Of a DNA stretch of 64,000 nucleotides, positions 42,546 through 55,210 are shown piece after piece; position 1 is the stretch's first letter, and every line of letters begins with the position of its first letter. The notes beneath the pieces were generated by a model that saw nothing but the letters and a program-made list of their open reading frames with translations, searched no databases and was not told where the DNA came from. The position numbers were made by a program, and so were the translations under genes. Origin of the DNA: Oreohelix idahoensis (taxonomy: Eukaryota > Mollusca > Gastropoda > Stylommatophora > Oreohelicidae); NCBI GenBank assembly GCA_024509875.1, contig JAMPIV010021232.1:62001-126000 (forward strand), in the 5' to 3' direction.

Positions 42546-43489
42546 AAATCTAGGGAAAACCCATTGAGATAAAAGGAAAGGCTTGTCATGGGAAAGGGAG
42601 AACACATGTTTATATCAGTGGGATTTTTCCATGAGCATAATCTCTATGAAAAGAATGCTGGAAGGGGAGGTAAAATACGGAAGTGATGGCATAGTTGTCT
42701 CTAAGAGATGCATAAACAATTAACTAATAATGGTATGACACGCCAACTCGTAGTTAGCCGAAACCATAGAAACTGAGAAGAAACGTTAATTCAGTTGCCG
42801 ACATCCTTTAAACCGAACAGGACTGACTTCCTTCATTCTAGACTAAAGAAAAACATATCCGATTGAAACCAACATATTAATAATAATAATAGCCCCTTCA
42901 GTTGTAACTGACTATGGGAATGCACCCCTGAGGTGACAGCCCTCAGCTGCTTTGTTTACATTTCGTCAATTAGAAATATTATCATCAGTAATCAACTGAG
43001 ATGTGTCTACATGACCAAGTAGGTGAATGAAAACTGCATGTCAGTGTATTTTTTTGACAATGGAAGATTGAAAGTATTTTCAACTAAAATATCATGTTGA
43101 CAAGATAGTACTGTTTCAAATCTAGCTATATGACTCAGTAGAAGATTGACTTTTTGCAAATTTTAAGAAATTCGATAAAAAAAGTGAGAAGAATAGAAAT
43201 CTGACATCTAGCAGACGATGTATATCAACGAATTCTCTATTTTCAACAATGACTTTATTGAAATTAAGTAAGACTGAGAAACCATAGTCCACTTGTGAAT
43301 CCAACTTGAGTCTTCAAGTCAGCGGCTGACGGAAAAATAAAAGAAAAACTGTTTTTCAGTAAATAACTTTTGTATTGGTTATAAAGAAATGGAATCCAGT
43401 GGAATCTGACTAAAGGTCTTGATGATCTGGAACACGGTGGCTCTTCTACACATTACGAATGCCCTAGAGAGATGGAGGAACATTTATGG

Positions 43490-45420
43490 AAGAAATTTTG
43501 AGATAGAGTCAGACTTATAAACAGACGATGGGATAGAGAAAGAAATGTTAGAGGAAATGATTTTCTAAAATGTAGATCGCTAAAGGAAGATAACAAATCT
43601 AGATGTAATTACAAGGACAGAGTGTGCAACATTTCTGCAACACCTCGACACTGGGAAACCTTAAATAAGAGATGCAAGAGAATCGTGGTGCGAAATTTTC
43701 TACAAGAGATAAAGAGTGGAATGTTTTCGAAGTCAATAATTTAAATGTTAGGACAGAAAATGAACACTGTGCCAAGATACAATTGTTCAAAACGGAAGGA
43801 ACAACCATCAGTAGGAATAATAATGGAACGGAGAGCAATTATGTAGAAGAGAGACCAAGGTTGAATTTAAAGAGAAAACTTGATGCTAATAAAAGTAGAA
43901 AAGAACACTGTTGCAACACAGACCGAAGGGAAGGATTTAGTGTTTGCACTGGTTAATAACCAGAACAACAAAAGATTTAAACGTACCATAGAGAAAAGTA
44001 ATAAACCGAGGCGGAGAGCTTCACTGGTACCAACACCCGAGCTTGATAATGATGAAGAAGATCAAGAAAATGAGTTGAACATATTAAATCAAGATAGTGA
44101 TAATACTGATAGAGTGGATAATGGATCTAGAAGAATAGATACGGAGTCAAAATTAAAAACAGCAACAGAGAATATTGGAAATAATAAGGATATCAGAATA
44201 CAGAAAATGCCGAGATGCAGTAAAATTCCGATTAGGATTAATAGATTTGAGGAAGATAGGAGAGACATATACAAGATACACAGAGATTTCAGAGGGATAA
44301 CTGGGAGAGTGAGGATGATATTCCGTTGAGGGAATATAAACAGAGATTTCAAAGGGATAACTGGGATAGTTAGGATGATATTCTGTTGAGGGAATATAAG
44401 CGAAGGTTATAAGATAGAGAGAAGAGGTTAAGAGAACAGGAGCATGAGAGTAATGCAGAGCAACAAAAAATACAGGGAGACCCTGAAGACTTGGAGAAAA
44501 TGTCAGCAGAAGACTCAGAGACGCAGGAAAAGATAGAAGAAGAGAGTATAAGAGGGCCGAAAAGACGTTACATATCATCAGATGATTCGTCCGTTTATGA
44601 GAAACGCCTCGCAAAGTTGAGAAATATAGAACAGTTAGAGGTGAGACCAAAGAGGAAGAGTAAGACAAGAAATAGCGGTAGAAGAGAGAAAGAGATAACT
44701 GTACTTTGTGGATATATCGATAGAAAATTTGAAGAGTTGGAAAAAAGGAAGAACAAAGAGGAAGAAGTTAAGAGACGCGAAACAAGTAGAAGTAGAGATT
44801 GAAGAGATTACTTATCCAAGAGAATCTCGAGAGAAATAGGAGAGATAACAGTAGAAGACGAGATACGGATCGACGGGATTACCGATCCAAGAGTAGAGAG
44901 AGAGAGAGAGAAATAGAAGCAGTAGTAGGAGAGAAACTTCTAAGGATCGACGGAAATACCGATCTAGTAGCAGAGAGGAGACAAAGAGGAGAGATAAGGA
45001 TACTAGAAGCGTAAGTAGAGGTCGGAGCAGAGACCAATCAAAGAATAGAGAACCTGAAAGAAACTCAGGGAGCACAAGAAATTGACGACAAAGAAAAACC
45101 GAAGCAAACAGTGGAAGAAGTAAGGAGTAGCGACGATGAGAGAAATTCTGGAAATACGAGAAGTAAAGAGGTAGAAAGGGAGCAAAGAGTGGATGAAGTC
45201 AGAAGAGTGGAGGAGCCCAGACAGGCGCGTGGCGAAGTACAAAATAAGAGAGAAATAAAGGAGAAAACAAATATAAGTATTGATAAACAGACAGCGTCGG
45301 AAACGCTAAAGAACAATCAGGTGAATATGATGATGACATTTTTGGACTTGATGAGCAAGTGAGACAGAAAGAGGGAAGGAGACTAGGAGAGGAGACTCAT
45401 AGTAGATATGCAGACAGGAT
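43490..45420 (+). pseudogene. Decayed Arg/Glu/Ser-rich coding-like tract, function unknown
   Basis: Several + strand frames of 80-150 codons follow each other across stops and frameshifts. They have strongly charged composition: KRTIEKSNKPRRRASLVPTP, EDQENELNILNQDSDNTD, RRYISSDDSSVYEKRLAKLR, then RRRDTDRRDYRSKSRERERE. A 63-bp unit is duplicated in tandem at 44280-44401. The reading is purine-rich throughout and ends near 45420. It could be the remnant of a host SR-like or nuclear protein, or of a retroelement gag. No domain is recognised; I cannot name it. 45420-46080 shows nothing. Confidence 0.4.
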
Positions 45421-46084
45421 GACGGCGATGGCTAGGTCTTATGGAGACCTATGTATAATTGTTATATACCGCACACATGTAAAGAGAACCGGGTACTCCT
45501 GAATGATAGGATACTGCAAGGGAAAGGAGATGTGGAGTAAAGAAGAAGTAAGAGGAATAAACTAGGCTAAGGGCCATGGAAAATGGCAAGGATATTATAT
45601 AGAAGAGGACACGGAAGGTCGGAAAAGATGAGAGGAAGAAGAATGGGAAGAGAAGCCATAAGAGATGAGGACATAGGAAAATTGAGGTAATTGGGAATAA
45701 GGTTAAATTATGGTCGTAAAATTGCTTCTTAAATAGGTGACTAACTTAACGAAAGGCAATCGACAGTTTAGCAGGATATTTTGATGAAAAGACGAATAGC
45801 AACCACAGTTACTTTCTAATACGCATGCTAAACGGTCAAAAACGTAAGCAAGTGATGCGTTTTGTGTGCAGAACTGAAAGACTAATAAGTCTCAAAACAG
45901 GCTTTATCATCAACAGTCGACGAGGATAGAGGTCGTCCAGATAAGAAAAATATACCTACAACCTCCAATAGAAGATAGCATTCTGTAAATGCCATAACTA
46001 CATGCAACCTCGGCCTAACGAATTTATAATGCAGTCGTAAGGTTGTTGCTACTTGACTTTCAGCTTGGTCTTACGGGATTTATA

Positions 46085-46332
46085 TGAGTATAGCTTCTGA
46101 ACACCCGTGTGTTACCGGGGCCCGAAAGGGGAGCAAAGAATAGTAACACTGTACCCTACCATGCATGTCGTAAAAAGCGACTAAGGAGGGTTGGGCATGG
46201 GGCTGGTTACCCCATCCCGTTAAAAAAAAAACTTTTTACCAAAAAAAAAAAACTTCAACAAATATGGACAAGTCAAATAAATAATATAAATCAACTCAGC
46301 CGCCCAAGACAGAAGAAGGTCCTCTGGAAGGG
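46085..46332 (+). mobile_element. RTE-like LINE, copy 3, 5' leader
   Basis: Contains CATGTCGTAAAAAGCGACTA, GGGTTGGGCATGGGGCTGG and an A-rich stretch, a leader pattern I associate with RTE-type LINEs, and it resembles the head of Rep-A. It ends abruptly at the tail of CR1-B (46333). The body resumes at 48871. Confidence 0.6.
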
Positions 46333-46789
46333 AACGAACGAACGAACTTTATTTTCAAAGGGTTGAGAATTGGGCACGCAGGCCCGTCTGACATTCTGCC
46401 CTGCCTTTCTCTCACCCTTCATACTGAATTCATTTATTCCCATTTGCATTTTACATATCAATGTCAAGGAATTCAACGTTGTAAAGTAAAATAAAGTAGC
46501 ACACTCAGATTAACATTAACTACTTATAAGCATGACATAAAATATGTTGAAAAGTACAAACATCGTCATTAGAGCCTACAGTTGATATATAAGAAAAGAT
46601 GATCTGATTAGGGCTGCATGTAATCAGAACTAATAAAGTATTCGAAAAGTCTACGATTGTATGAATAGGGACTGAGGTTGTTTCTTAGGTTATGTGGAAG
46701 ACAATTCCAAAGATGAGCAGCAGAGTACGCTAAGCTTTTCTTGAATACAGTAAATAAATATTAGACAAATATAAAGGTATGTTTTCAGG

Positions 46790-46945
46790 CACTCATAAGA
46801 AATAAAGAAGTAGAACACTAGACAACAGAAAAACAACAGACGTGAGTGGCTTACCCAGGACTTGAACCCAGGACTTTCCGTGCGACAACCCCGCCTAGCT
46901 ATGCAAGCGAATCACACTATCCTCCCTGCCATCTAGGCATCACCA
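46790..46945 (-). mobile_element. tRNA-like SINE, family D, copy 2
   Basis: Minus strand: GATGCCTAGATGGCAGGGAG, GGGTTCAAGTCCTGGGTAAG (B box near 46868) and the shared tail CTGTTGTTTTTCTGTTGTCT. A long variable arm suggests a Leu/Ser-type tRNA ancestor. Confidence 0.75.
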
Positions 46946-47029
46946 AAAATGATGCTTCGATGACGGGTCATTAGTGCGAACCGCAAGACATAACACCGGA
47001 AATTTACTATGGGCAGTCCAGCCTATTAA

Positions 47030-47165
47030 TGACGCTTGCATAGCTAGGCGGGGTTGTCGCACAGAAGGTCCTGGGTTCGAGTCCTGGGTAAGCCACTCAC
47101 GTCTGTTGTTTTTCTGTTGTCTAGTGTTCTACTTCTTTATTTCTTACTGTGGCGTTGGCTATTGC
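47030..47165 (+). mobile_element. tRNA-like SINE, family D, copy 3 (inverted partner)
   Basis: GCTTGCATAGCTAGGCGGGG, GGGTTCGAGTCCTGGGTAAG and CTGTTGTTTTTCTGTTGTCT. It forms a large inverted repeat with the copy at 46790-46945, about 85 bp apart; its A-box part is missing. Confidence 0.75.
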
Positions 47166-48870
47166 ACGCCACATGCCAGAAAATAAACAAGATTTTGGTG
47201 CTGGTGAGGTGTTAAGAACTTTTTCCTTCGTTTTCTATATGTTGTCTAGGGTTTACTAGTTTTGTAGAAATATTGTCACCAAAACTCTGGCCACAACTTG
47301 TATGGGTAATCGTTCTGCTTTGTCTATTCAAATTCGTTTTATCGAACTAACTATCATAAAGTGTTGACTGTTTATATGTATTCAAACTCATAATTCAAAT
47401 GTGAATTATTCCTCAACGAATTCGATTTTCATACGACTTTCAATTTTATTTAACATAGAAACTTGCATGAGCGACACATTGCTCTAATAAAGTCTGACAT
47501 CCTCATTTAAATATCGATTCTTGCCTTCTATATACTATTTATACATGAGTCCACACATCTGAAAATTCTTCATGCTATCATAGCATATTCCTTATTTTCC
47601 TCCGTTTATTTTATTCTTAGGAGTTCATCTTTATATTTTCTCTTCCTTTCATGTCCATATTATTTCAATTCGGTGCCTTCTTGCACATTTTCCTTTAGTC
47701 GGCGATCAAATGTATTTTCTTGGATATTCATATCCCTGCATAACGGTTATATTAACCATGACCTGTGGTCAACTATCTCTTTTGGCTAATCGAGCCTAAC
47801 TCTTACCCTGGATTTCACACATCAAATATGATGGGTTTGACCCATAATGAATTCACAGTACACTTGATTTCTACTTCGAAATCTGAATCATGTAGACACC
47901 TTGTCAGTAGACTTCTCTACACTTAGATAAGTGGGCTACGCCACACAAGCCGACACTGTCCAATTCCACAGTTCATATGTTCACTACGTCATGCCTCGTA
48001 ACCGTGTGTAGTTACATTTTAAGCATCGTAGTTATTCTGTGTTCTGATGAGGCACATCTTGGTGCAGAGCGATCTCTCCCAAAACCCTTTTTTAAATCGC
48101 TTTGCCCCATGATGCGCCCTCAACATAGAGCTAGTGTTTACCCTGAAGGGTTGGCTTGTGTTTTATACCAGATGGTAGATATTTGGAAAATGTTCAATGG
48201 ACAAGTTCTTCAAAGACCTCAATGTTAAAAGGAATGAAATTAACAGATGAAATGTGATCAGATAGTGTTTATGTGGAAACACTGGATGGAGAATTGGATG
48301 AAATTAACCTGTCTTGCAATGCCGTGTGATGATGTCCAGTATACGTTGATTAAATGTTGAAATGTCAACAGAGTTTACAAGTCGATATCTTTCCCGTTGA
48401 TTTGGGTCATTGGAATTACGGTTACAGAGTTTGATTGTGGCTGTTATGAACCTTGAGGACATTATATCTAATAATTCTAGACACAATGAGAAAACGAGCA
48501 TAATTACTCAACTGAATAGTATAAACTTTTGACGCCACACTTACGAGTGCCTGAAAACATATCTTTATGTTTGTCTAATATTTATTTACTGTTTACAGGC
48601 CTCGGGTTTCCCTTCCTTATGTGTTATAAATGTTTTCTTGAATACGTCAAGCCTAAGCTTGGGCACTTGCAATTTGTTAAAGCGTTGACTGCGTCTTTCG
48701 TTGTATTTGAACATTGGCCACAGATATGCTGGAGCATTATGTGACAGGATTTTGTGAACAAATTTAGCTTTGTTAAACAGAAGGCGCTTTCTTAAGGGCA
48801 GTATTTGAAGATTTTTATATAGATCTACACACCGAGTTAGGCAGTTGTCAGAGACTAGACGCACTGCACA

Positions 48871-50342
48871 CGGGGCGCATGAAGCAACCCAGAGAAAGCC
48901 GAAAGGAGACACGACGGAAGGTCATAGAGAGAAGGAGATTGATCACAGGAGAAAAGTGTTGTCCTCGGGACATGAGGAGGAAATAGCCCACCACAGTGAA
49001 GGGGTGGCTCTAATGATGTCTAGGGAAGCACAAAAGGCAAATATAGAATGGGAAGCAATGGGACCCGGAATTATAACAGCAAGGTTTAAATCAGCCAAAA
49101 AGAAAGTAAATATAAACATCATCCAATGTTATGCACCAACAAATGATAAAGAAGAATCTGAGAAAGCAGACTTTTACACCAGAGTACAAAATGTCTTTTA
49201 CAAAAAGAAAAGAAAGGACATCACAATTTTGATGGGGGACCTAAACACGAAAATAGGAACAGACAACACCGGCTTTGAAGAAATCATGGAAAAGCATGGA
49301 TTAGGTATGATGAACGAGAATGGGGAACTATTAGCTAACTTCTGTGCTTCAAATCAACTAGCTATAGGAGGAAGCATATTTCCACATAAAAGAATACATA
49401 AAGCAACATGGATATCACCTGACCAAAGAACTGAGAATCAGATTGATCACATATGCATAAGTAAGAAGTTTAGGTCATCATTGCATGATGTAAAAGTATG
49501 TAGAGGAACAGATGTGGTATCAGACCAGCATCTTCTGTTGGCTAAAACAAAATTAAAATTCAAGAAATTTACAACAGTATATAGCTATAGACAACAGTAT
49601 AGTGTAGGATATCTAAGAAATCAGGAAATAAGAGAAAAATTTTCAATCACAGTATCCAACAAATGCCAAGTACTCCAACAGCTGGAAGATGAAGCAGATA
49701 CGGAAGACCACTGGCAAGAAGTAAAAAATATATGGAACGAGACATGTGAAGAAGTACTGAGAAAAAGAGAACATCAGCACAAAGCATGGATAACAACAGA
49801 AACCATTAACAAGATAGAAGACAGGAAAAACAAGAAAGCAGATTTAAACAGAAGCAAAACCAGAAGCTCCAAAGCCAAGGCTCATGAAGTGTACATAGAA
49901 GCAAACAAAGAAGTAAGAAGAAATATCAAGAGACAAGAGGAAGTAGATTAAGCAGAGGAAGCTGCAACCAGCGGAAATATGAGGGACATGTACAACAACA
50001 CAAAGAAGCTAACAGGGAAATATATAAGCAAGCAAATTGCTTCATAAAAGATAAGAATGGAAAATTGCTTAGTAATATACAAGAACAAATGAAGAGATGG
50101 ACAGAACATTGTGAGGAACTTCTCATTAGACCAGCTCCAATTAATCCCCCAGACATCCAGCCAGCACAAGAGGAGCTACAAAGCTGTGAACGACCAAGTA
50201 GATAAGAAATAAAGAAAGCCATAAAGCTTCTGAAAGATGGAAAAGCAACTGGTCCAGATGGCATTCCAGCAGAGGCCATCAAAACAGATATTGATACCTC
50301 TACAGAGATATTATACAAACTACTTGGCAAAGTCTGGGAGAG
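48871..50342 (+). pseudogene. RTE-like LINE, copy 3: endonuclease and RT start
   Basis: A frame to 49951 encodes an RTE/CFDP2-type endonuclease: GVALMMSREAQKANIEWEAM, IQCYAPTNDKEES, ILMGDLNTKIGTDN, FPHKRIHKATWISPDQ, QIDHICISKK. The usual SDHH block reads SDQHLL, so the catalytic His is replaced by Gln. A stop ends it at 49949; the next frame runs WTEHCEELLIRPAPINPP and KDGKATGPDGIPAEAIK (start of RT) to KVWE, where CR1-A is inserted. The open frame upstream of 48871 is antisense CR1-B, so the apparent start at 48845 is not the real one. Confidence 0.88.
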
Positions 50343-50679
50343 AGAACGAACGAACGAACGAACGAACGAACTTTATTTTCAAAGGGTTGAGAATTGGGCA
50401 CGCAGGCCCGTCTGACATTCTGCCCTTCCTTTCTCTCATCTTTTATACTGATGTCATTTATTCTCATATACATTTTACCCATCAATTCAAGGAATTCAAC
50501 GTTATAAAGGTAAAATAATAGCATACTCACATTCACAGTATCTAATTATAAACATGAAATAAAGTATGTTGAAAAATACAAACTAAGTATCACCATGAAA
50601 CAAAATATGTTGAAAAACACTATCATCATCATTAAACCTACATTCAATATTGAACCATTTGTTCGGAAAAATAATCACA

Positions 50680-52595
50680 TTAGGGGGGCAGATAATCAGA
50701 ACTCATAAAGTAATCGAAAAGTTTACGATTGTATGAATAGGGACTGAGGTTGTTATCTTTCAGATAATGTGGAAGATAGTTCCAGAGATGAGCAGCAGAG
50801 TAAGCTAAGCTTTTCTTGAATAAGTCAAGCCTAGGCTTGGGCACTTGTATTTTGTTAAGGCGTTGACTGCGTCTTTCACTGTATTTGAACATTGGCCACA
50901 GATATGTTGGAGCATTCTGTGACAGGATTTTGTGAACAAATTTAGCTTTGTTGAACAGAAAGCGCTTTCTTAGAGGCAGTATTTTGAGATCTTTATATAG
51001 ATCTACACACTGTGCTTGGCAGTTGTCAGAAACTAGACGCACTGCACGCTTTTGTAGTGAATGGAGTCTTTTTGTGTTGGACATAGAACAACCATCCCAG
51101 ATTGTGGAGCAATAGTCCAGGTTTGTTTGTATGTGAGATATATAGAACAATTTACGTGCATCTTCATCTAGGAAATGTTTGATTTTAGCTAACTGGTAAA
51201 CTTTCTGTGCCGTTTGCTTGGTCAGTGCATGAACATGTGAGTTCCAATTTAGATGCTGGTCAACGACTATTCCTAGAGTTTTATGTTCATTAACGTTTTC
51301 AATTGGTAAGGTACCAATATAGATCTGAAGTGTTGTTTTCTCTGAATTTTGTAATTTTTGTCTAGTTGATATTAACATGCACTTTGTTTTAATTATATTA
51401 ATTAGCATGAGATTTCCGATGCTCCACCTAATCAGATTGTCTGTATCTTTTTGTAACGATAGTTCGAGTGTGTTGCAACTTGTATCACTCGTGTAGACAG
51501 TACAGTCATCAGCAAATAGGTCACAGGATGCGTGCTCGACGTGTAGTGGAAGGTCATTAATGTATATGGCAAAAAGTAGAGGCCCAAGAATAGAGCCCTG
51601 AGGAACGCCGGTATTTATTACGGTTGGGTTTGAGCAAGAGTTATTGTAAGAAACTACATGTTTTCTGTCTGACAGGAATGATTTAATTATCGTCACTAGT
51701 TGAAGGTTTACTTTTGATGTTTCTAGTTTTCTAATTAAAATAGCGTGATCTATCATATCAAATGCTTTTTTAAAGTCTACAAAAACTGCCCCACATATGT
51801 TATCGTTATTAATATTTAAGTGCCAGTTGTCAATCATCTTAGTTAGAGCTGTGTGACATGAATGTTTAGGTCTAAACCCCGACTGACTATCAATTAGCAA
51901 TCCGTTGTTAACTAAGTGTTGTAGTGTTATTTTATGTATGTGTTTTTCTAGTGGTTTGGATAGCGATGATATTAAGGAGATTGGCCTATAGTTACCAAGG
52001 TTATTATTGTCGAAAGTGCCAGGTTTTAAGAGAGGATATACCTTAGCGACTTTAAAGTGCCACGGAAAGTAACTCCGTGCGATACATTGATTGTATATGT
52101 ATGTAAGCGAATCACTAATAGCTGGAGCCGCATAACGCAATATTCGATTACTGACTCCGTCTAGTCCTGATGAGTTATTATCTTTAAGTCCTAGAAGATA
52201 GTTATATACTTCATTAACTGTCATAAACGGAATGTTGGATGGGATTGTGTTGGTACATTTGTTCTCACAAAATACTGACAGTCTGCCTAAGTCACAAGGT
52301 GAATTTGGTATTGTAGATTTAAGACTGTTTATTTCTGCATGAAGGTAATTGCTGAAGTCTGTGCAAGTAAATGAACTTTTAGGGGTTGACGAGACTGACA
52401 GATTTCGCTTGTTCGCTAAGGTGTTGATTGCTTTCCATATATCTTTACTGTTTGTTTTGTTCTGAACCAAATTTTTAAAGTAATTTCTTTTTTCACTACG
52501 AATTAAATATTGCACTTTGTTCCTCTGTGCTCTGTATGTGTTAAAGTCCTTGTTTTTGTGAGCTTGATCTCTCTGCCTCATGGCGTCTAGCACTG
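50680..52595 (-). pseudogene. CR1/L2-like LINE ORF2, reverse transcriptase part
   Basis: Open from the gypsy junction to the stop at 50680. Motifs in order: NNSSGLDGVSNRILRYAAP, YRPISLISSLSKPLEK, SGFRPKHSCHTALTKMID, VFVDFKKAFDMIDH, GVPQGSILGPLLFAIYIND, LFADDCTVYTSD (catalytic FADD) and LGIVVDQHLNWNSHV. The C-terminus has ILPLRKRFLFNKAKFVHKIL and HLWNYLP. There is no RNase H. The frame was intact when the gypsy element landed. The open frame's apparent N-terminal 29 residues (52680-52596) come from the LTR. Confidence 0.93.
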
Positions 52596-53803
52596 TGTTG
52601 CTGCTAAAAACTTGTCGCAACTTATTCTGACCATGCATTCTGACTATAGTTAATTTTTTAATGCATGGGAAGGAACTCATGAAATTGTAGTCACTTTTAT
52701 TTCTACAGTCGTCTAATCTTGATAGCTATCGTTAAGAAGTTGTCTTATCTTGATAGCTAGGGTTGCCGATAGTTGTGTGAACGATTTTGAGTCACGACCA
52801 TATATGGAGCGCTCAGATCGTTAGATCTTTGAAAACAGTTGGCAATCGCTATGTTTCAAGATTCATTTCCTTTAAAGGTAATAGGTCTTAAGTCGAACAT
52901 CGTAGAACATTCTTCGTTTCGTAAATTGGCCTGAGTTGTATTCGATTCGCGTGTTCTGCGCATGTCCCTTTTTGTGGCGTTGTTTAAACGATTTCCGCCC
53001 AGGTGAGTCTGAGCAGAGAAGCTGTGAAGGCGAGACGTAGCTATGTGCTAGTCTTCGCTTCAGTTTATTCAGGAAGGAGTCCTCATTATTGTAGTTCCTT
53101 TTTTGAGATGATATATCTCCATGTTATTACTAATGCCTGGAGGCATATGTGATTATTCAGTTTATTCCTGATGAACAGGTAAATGAATCCTTTTTTTTTT
53201 TGCTAAGTGACTTTATCGCCATCTTGTGATGTTGACTTTCGCTTAGCCTGCCTTATGATCCACTTATATTGTCATGCATCGATTGATGCCTGTCCTACGG
53301 ACTACTTGCTTCCTGAACTTTGTTGATGGATCTAGGTTTGATACCTTTGCTGTATAAGGAACATAGAGAACGATAATGTGGCGCTCAAAAGACATGCCTG
53401 TCTTGTTGAGGTCAAAAATAGGAGACCAGATTTAATCTCCTAGTTGATATCTACTAGCTCTTATGGAAAGGGGAAGTTTACTACCTGACTACATGTCCAG
53501 CGGTCTACGATATCCTAAAAGGCATATCATGTACATTAATATTATGCTGTTTGCTGTGCCTGTTGAATCGACTACTTCATGATACAATGACTGTTGTACT
53601 ATCCCTGTGATGTTTTTCTGCATAACGATGTCCATGCATTTTGTCATTGTGGCGTACAATATATATTGCCAAAAACCCATCACTGCTGTTTAAAGCTTGA
53701 TTGACTTTTTCACATCGTGAGTTAACGTGACGTCATTGTGTGGATTGCCTTGTTCGTAATGCTCACTGTTTATATAGACAACAACACATTTTGCTACGCA
53801 ACA
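52596..53803 (+). repeat. 5' LTR of the gypsy element (1208 bp)
   Basis: Begins TGTTGCTGCTAAAAAC and ends GCTACGCAACA. Nearly identical to 60795-61969 over its first 1175 bases. It lacks about 202 bp present near the end of the 3' LTR. A 64-codon antisense frame occurs in both LTRs and has no recognisable domain. Confidence 0.95.
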
Positions 53804-53805
53804 TT

Positions 53806-53823
53806 TGGTGGCCATAAGCTGGT
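53806..53823 (+). other. Candidate primer-binding site
   Basis: TGGTGGCCATAAGCTGG begins two bases after the LTR end, the usual place for the tRNA primer site that starts with TGG. The matching tRNA was not identified. Confidence 0.55.
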
Positions 53824-55210
53824 TTGTTCTGGTACCAGCATACACGGGGTCCCTTACCCACCTCATTCAACAAGAACTCAACAAACTGCATCGTTCAAGG
53901 AATCTACATACAGAATTATGAAAGTACTCGGCGTTGCCCGGAAAAGGTCGAAATTGTAACTTTTTGCCAGAAGCAAGAAATTTGACAGTACCCGTTGTTA
54001 TATATTGCCGGATAACACAAGTTGCTGTCGTTTGTGAAGGTCAAGTGCCGATTGAATAAGAAGGCAAAGTACCGATTCAAGCAATTTACGTTTGAATAAG
54101 AAGGTCAAGTGCCGTTATTTACACTACCTGTACTGTTTAGAAGCTCAAGTACCATCGTCATGGCAGTTGGAGCAGTCCAGATGTACCATCATCGTTGGAT
54201 CTTCATTCCTTAGGACGCTGATTGTCATCTGTTTTTTTTCTGCTGTGGCTGACGTTTGGATACCAATAAGTTAAGTGGCCTGTTTGTTTGTGAACTGTGC
54301 CCTTATACTTCTACTGAGTCTTCTGTGTTTCATCTCATTCTTTTGTTTACATGTTATATTTTTATATGTTTTTTGTATATTTATATTTATATGTTTATGT
54401 TTCTGCGGGTTTTTCGGTTGGGCGGAGTCTCCTTTAGATTATACCACGTCATAGAGGTCATCTATTGTGAGCGTTTTCTGTAGGGTGTGCAAATTTCCGA
54501 TACTGGAATTTGCAAAGCGACTTCTGTTGCTATTTTTTGTTAGTTGTGATGACATGTGTTAGTATTGTTTTCGTTACTTTTCTGCATTCTTTAGTTTTGT
54601 TTTGATTTGTTTGTATTTGCTAGCCTCCTCTTTACTATAGTTTAGTTTCATACAACATTTATGTTTTTACACTGTGGTGTCATGTGTATTGTCTAATATC
54701 CTCGTAGATATCATCACATTTTTTGTGATATTTCTTTAATTTTCGCTTTATTTTTTGTATTTCTACGAATGTTTTCGTATTGTTGCTAAATCTTTATTAT
54801 TGTTTACATTGTAATGTTTACATTGTATTGTTTACAGTGTATTGTTTACATTGTTACTGTTTACATTGTGATAATGTCTGTTTACATAGTCATTGGTTAC
54901 ACTTATAGTAGTTAATTCACATTTAATAGTGGGTTGTGCTTATGCATTACTACTACACTGATGATTAGTAAATGATGAATACTATTGTGCACTATTGAAT
55001 GGGAAGTGCACCTATGATCAAGAGTTGATTGATGATATTTAAAAAAAGGTCTATACACAAGTTCTTTGATGTAAGACTTGTTTCCCACAGAGATTGGGGT
55101 AATAATATAGTGTTGTGAGTAAACAAGTGCTTCATTTAAGACTTGTTATAATTAAATTTGGAATAAGATAATTAATTATTTCAGGTTGTGGACTCATATT
55201 ATTACTCATC
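53824..55210 (+). other. Gypsy leader (untranslated)
   Basis: 1.4 kb of T-rich leader between primer site and gag start. 54800-54890 carries five or six units of about 15 bp around TTGTTTACATTGTA. Short frames exist but none is convincing. Confidence 0.75.

Larger units (their letters stand above)
46749..48632. mobile_element. Inserted 1.9-kb block with 13-bp target duplication and inverted ends
   Basis: TTTTCTTGAATAC occurs at 46736-46748 and 48633-48645, marking the insertion into CR1-B. The left end reads AGTAAATAAATATTAGACAA then GTTTTCAGGCACTC; near the right end (48540-48594) the same sequence is inverted, so the block has about 50-bp inverted repeats. Inside are two opposed tRNA-like modules (46845-46945 minus; 47035-47160 plus) and AT-rich sequence (47165-48540) with no recognised gene. 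It could be a composite of two family D SINEs or a foldback-type element. Confidence 0.65.
46333..48870 (-). mobile_element. CR1/L2-like LINE, copy B, 5'-truncated and split
   Basis: The 3' end is a TTCG microsatellite on the minus strand (46333-46348), followed upstream by 3' UTR and the end of the RT (46349-46735), an 1884-bp inserted block, then RT residues 48646-48870 (CVDLYKNLQILPLRKR, AKFVHKILSHNAPAYLW). The sequence is highly similar to copy A at 50343-51045. It lies inside the RTE-like LINE copy 3. Confidence 0.88.

Noticed and set aside
44812..45316. Antisense Leu/Ser-rich frames resembling membrane proteins
   Set aside because: They are the reverse of the purine-rich charged tract and have no independent support.
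48845..48870. Start of a 368-residue gene at 48845
   Set aside because: The first codons are antisense CR1/L2 sequence; the true protein is a truncated RTE endonuclease from 48871.
50680..52680. A self-standing 666-residue reverse transcriptase
   Set aside because: Its first 29 codons are LTR sequence; the true protein continues across the gypsy insertion to the endonuclease at 62205-63125.
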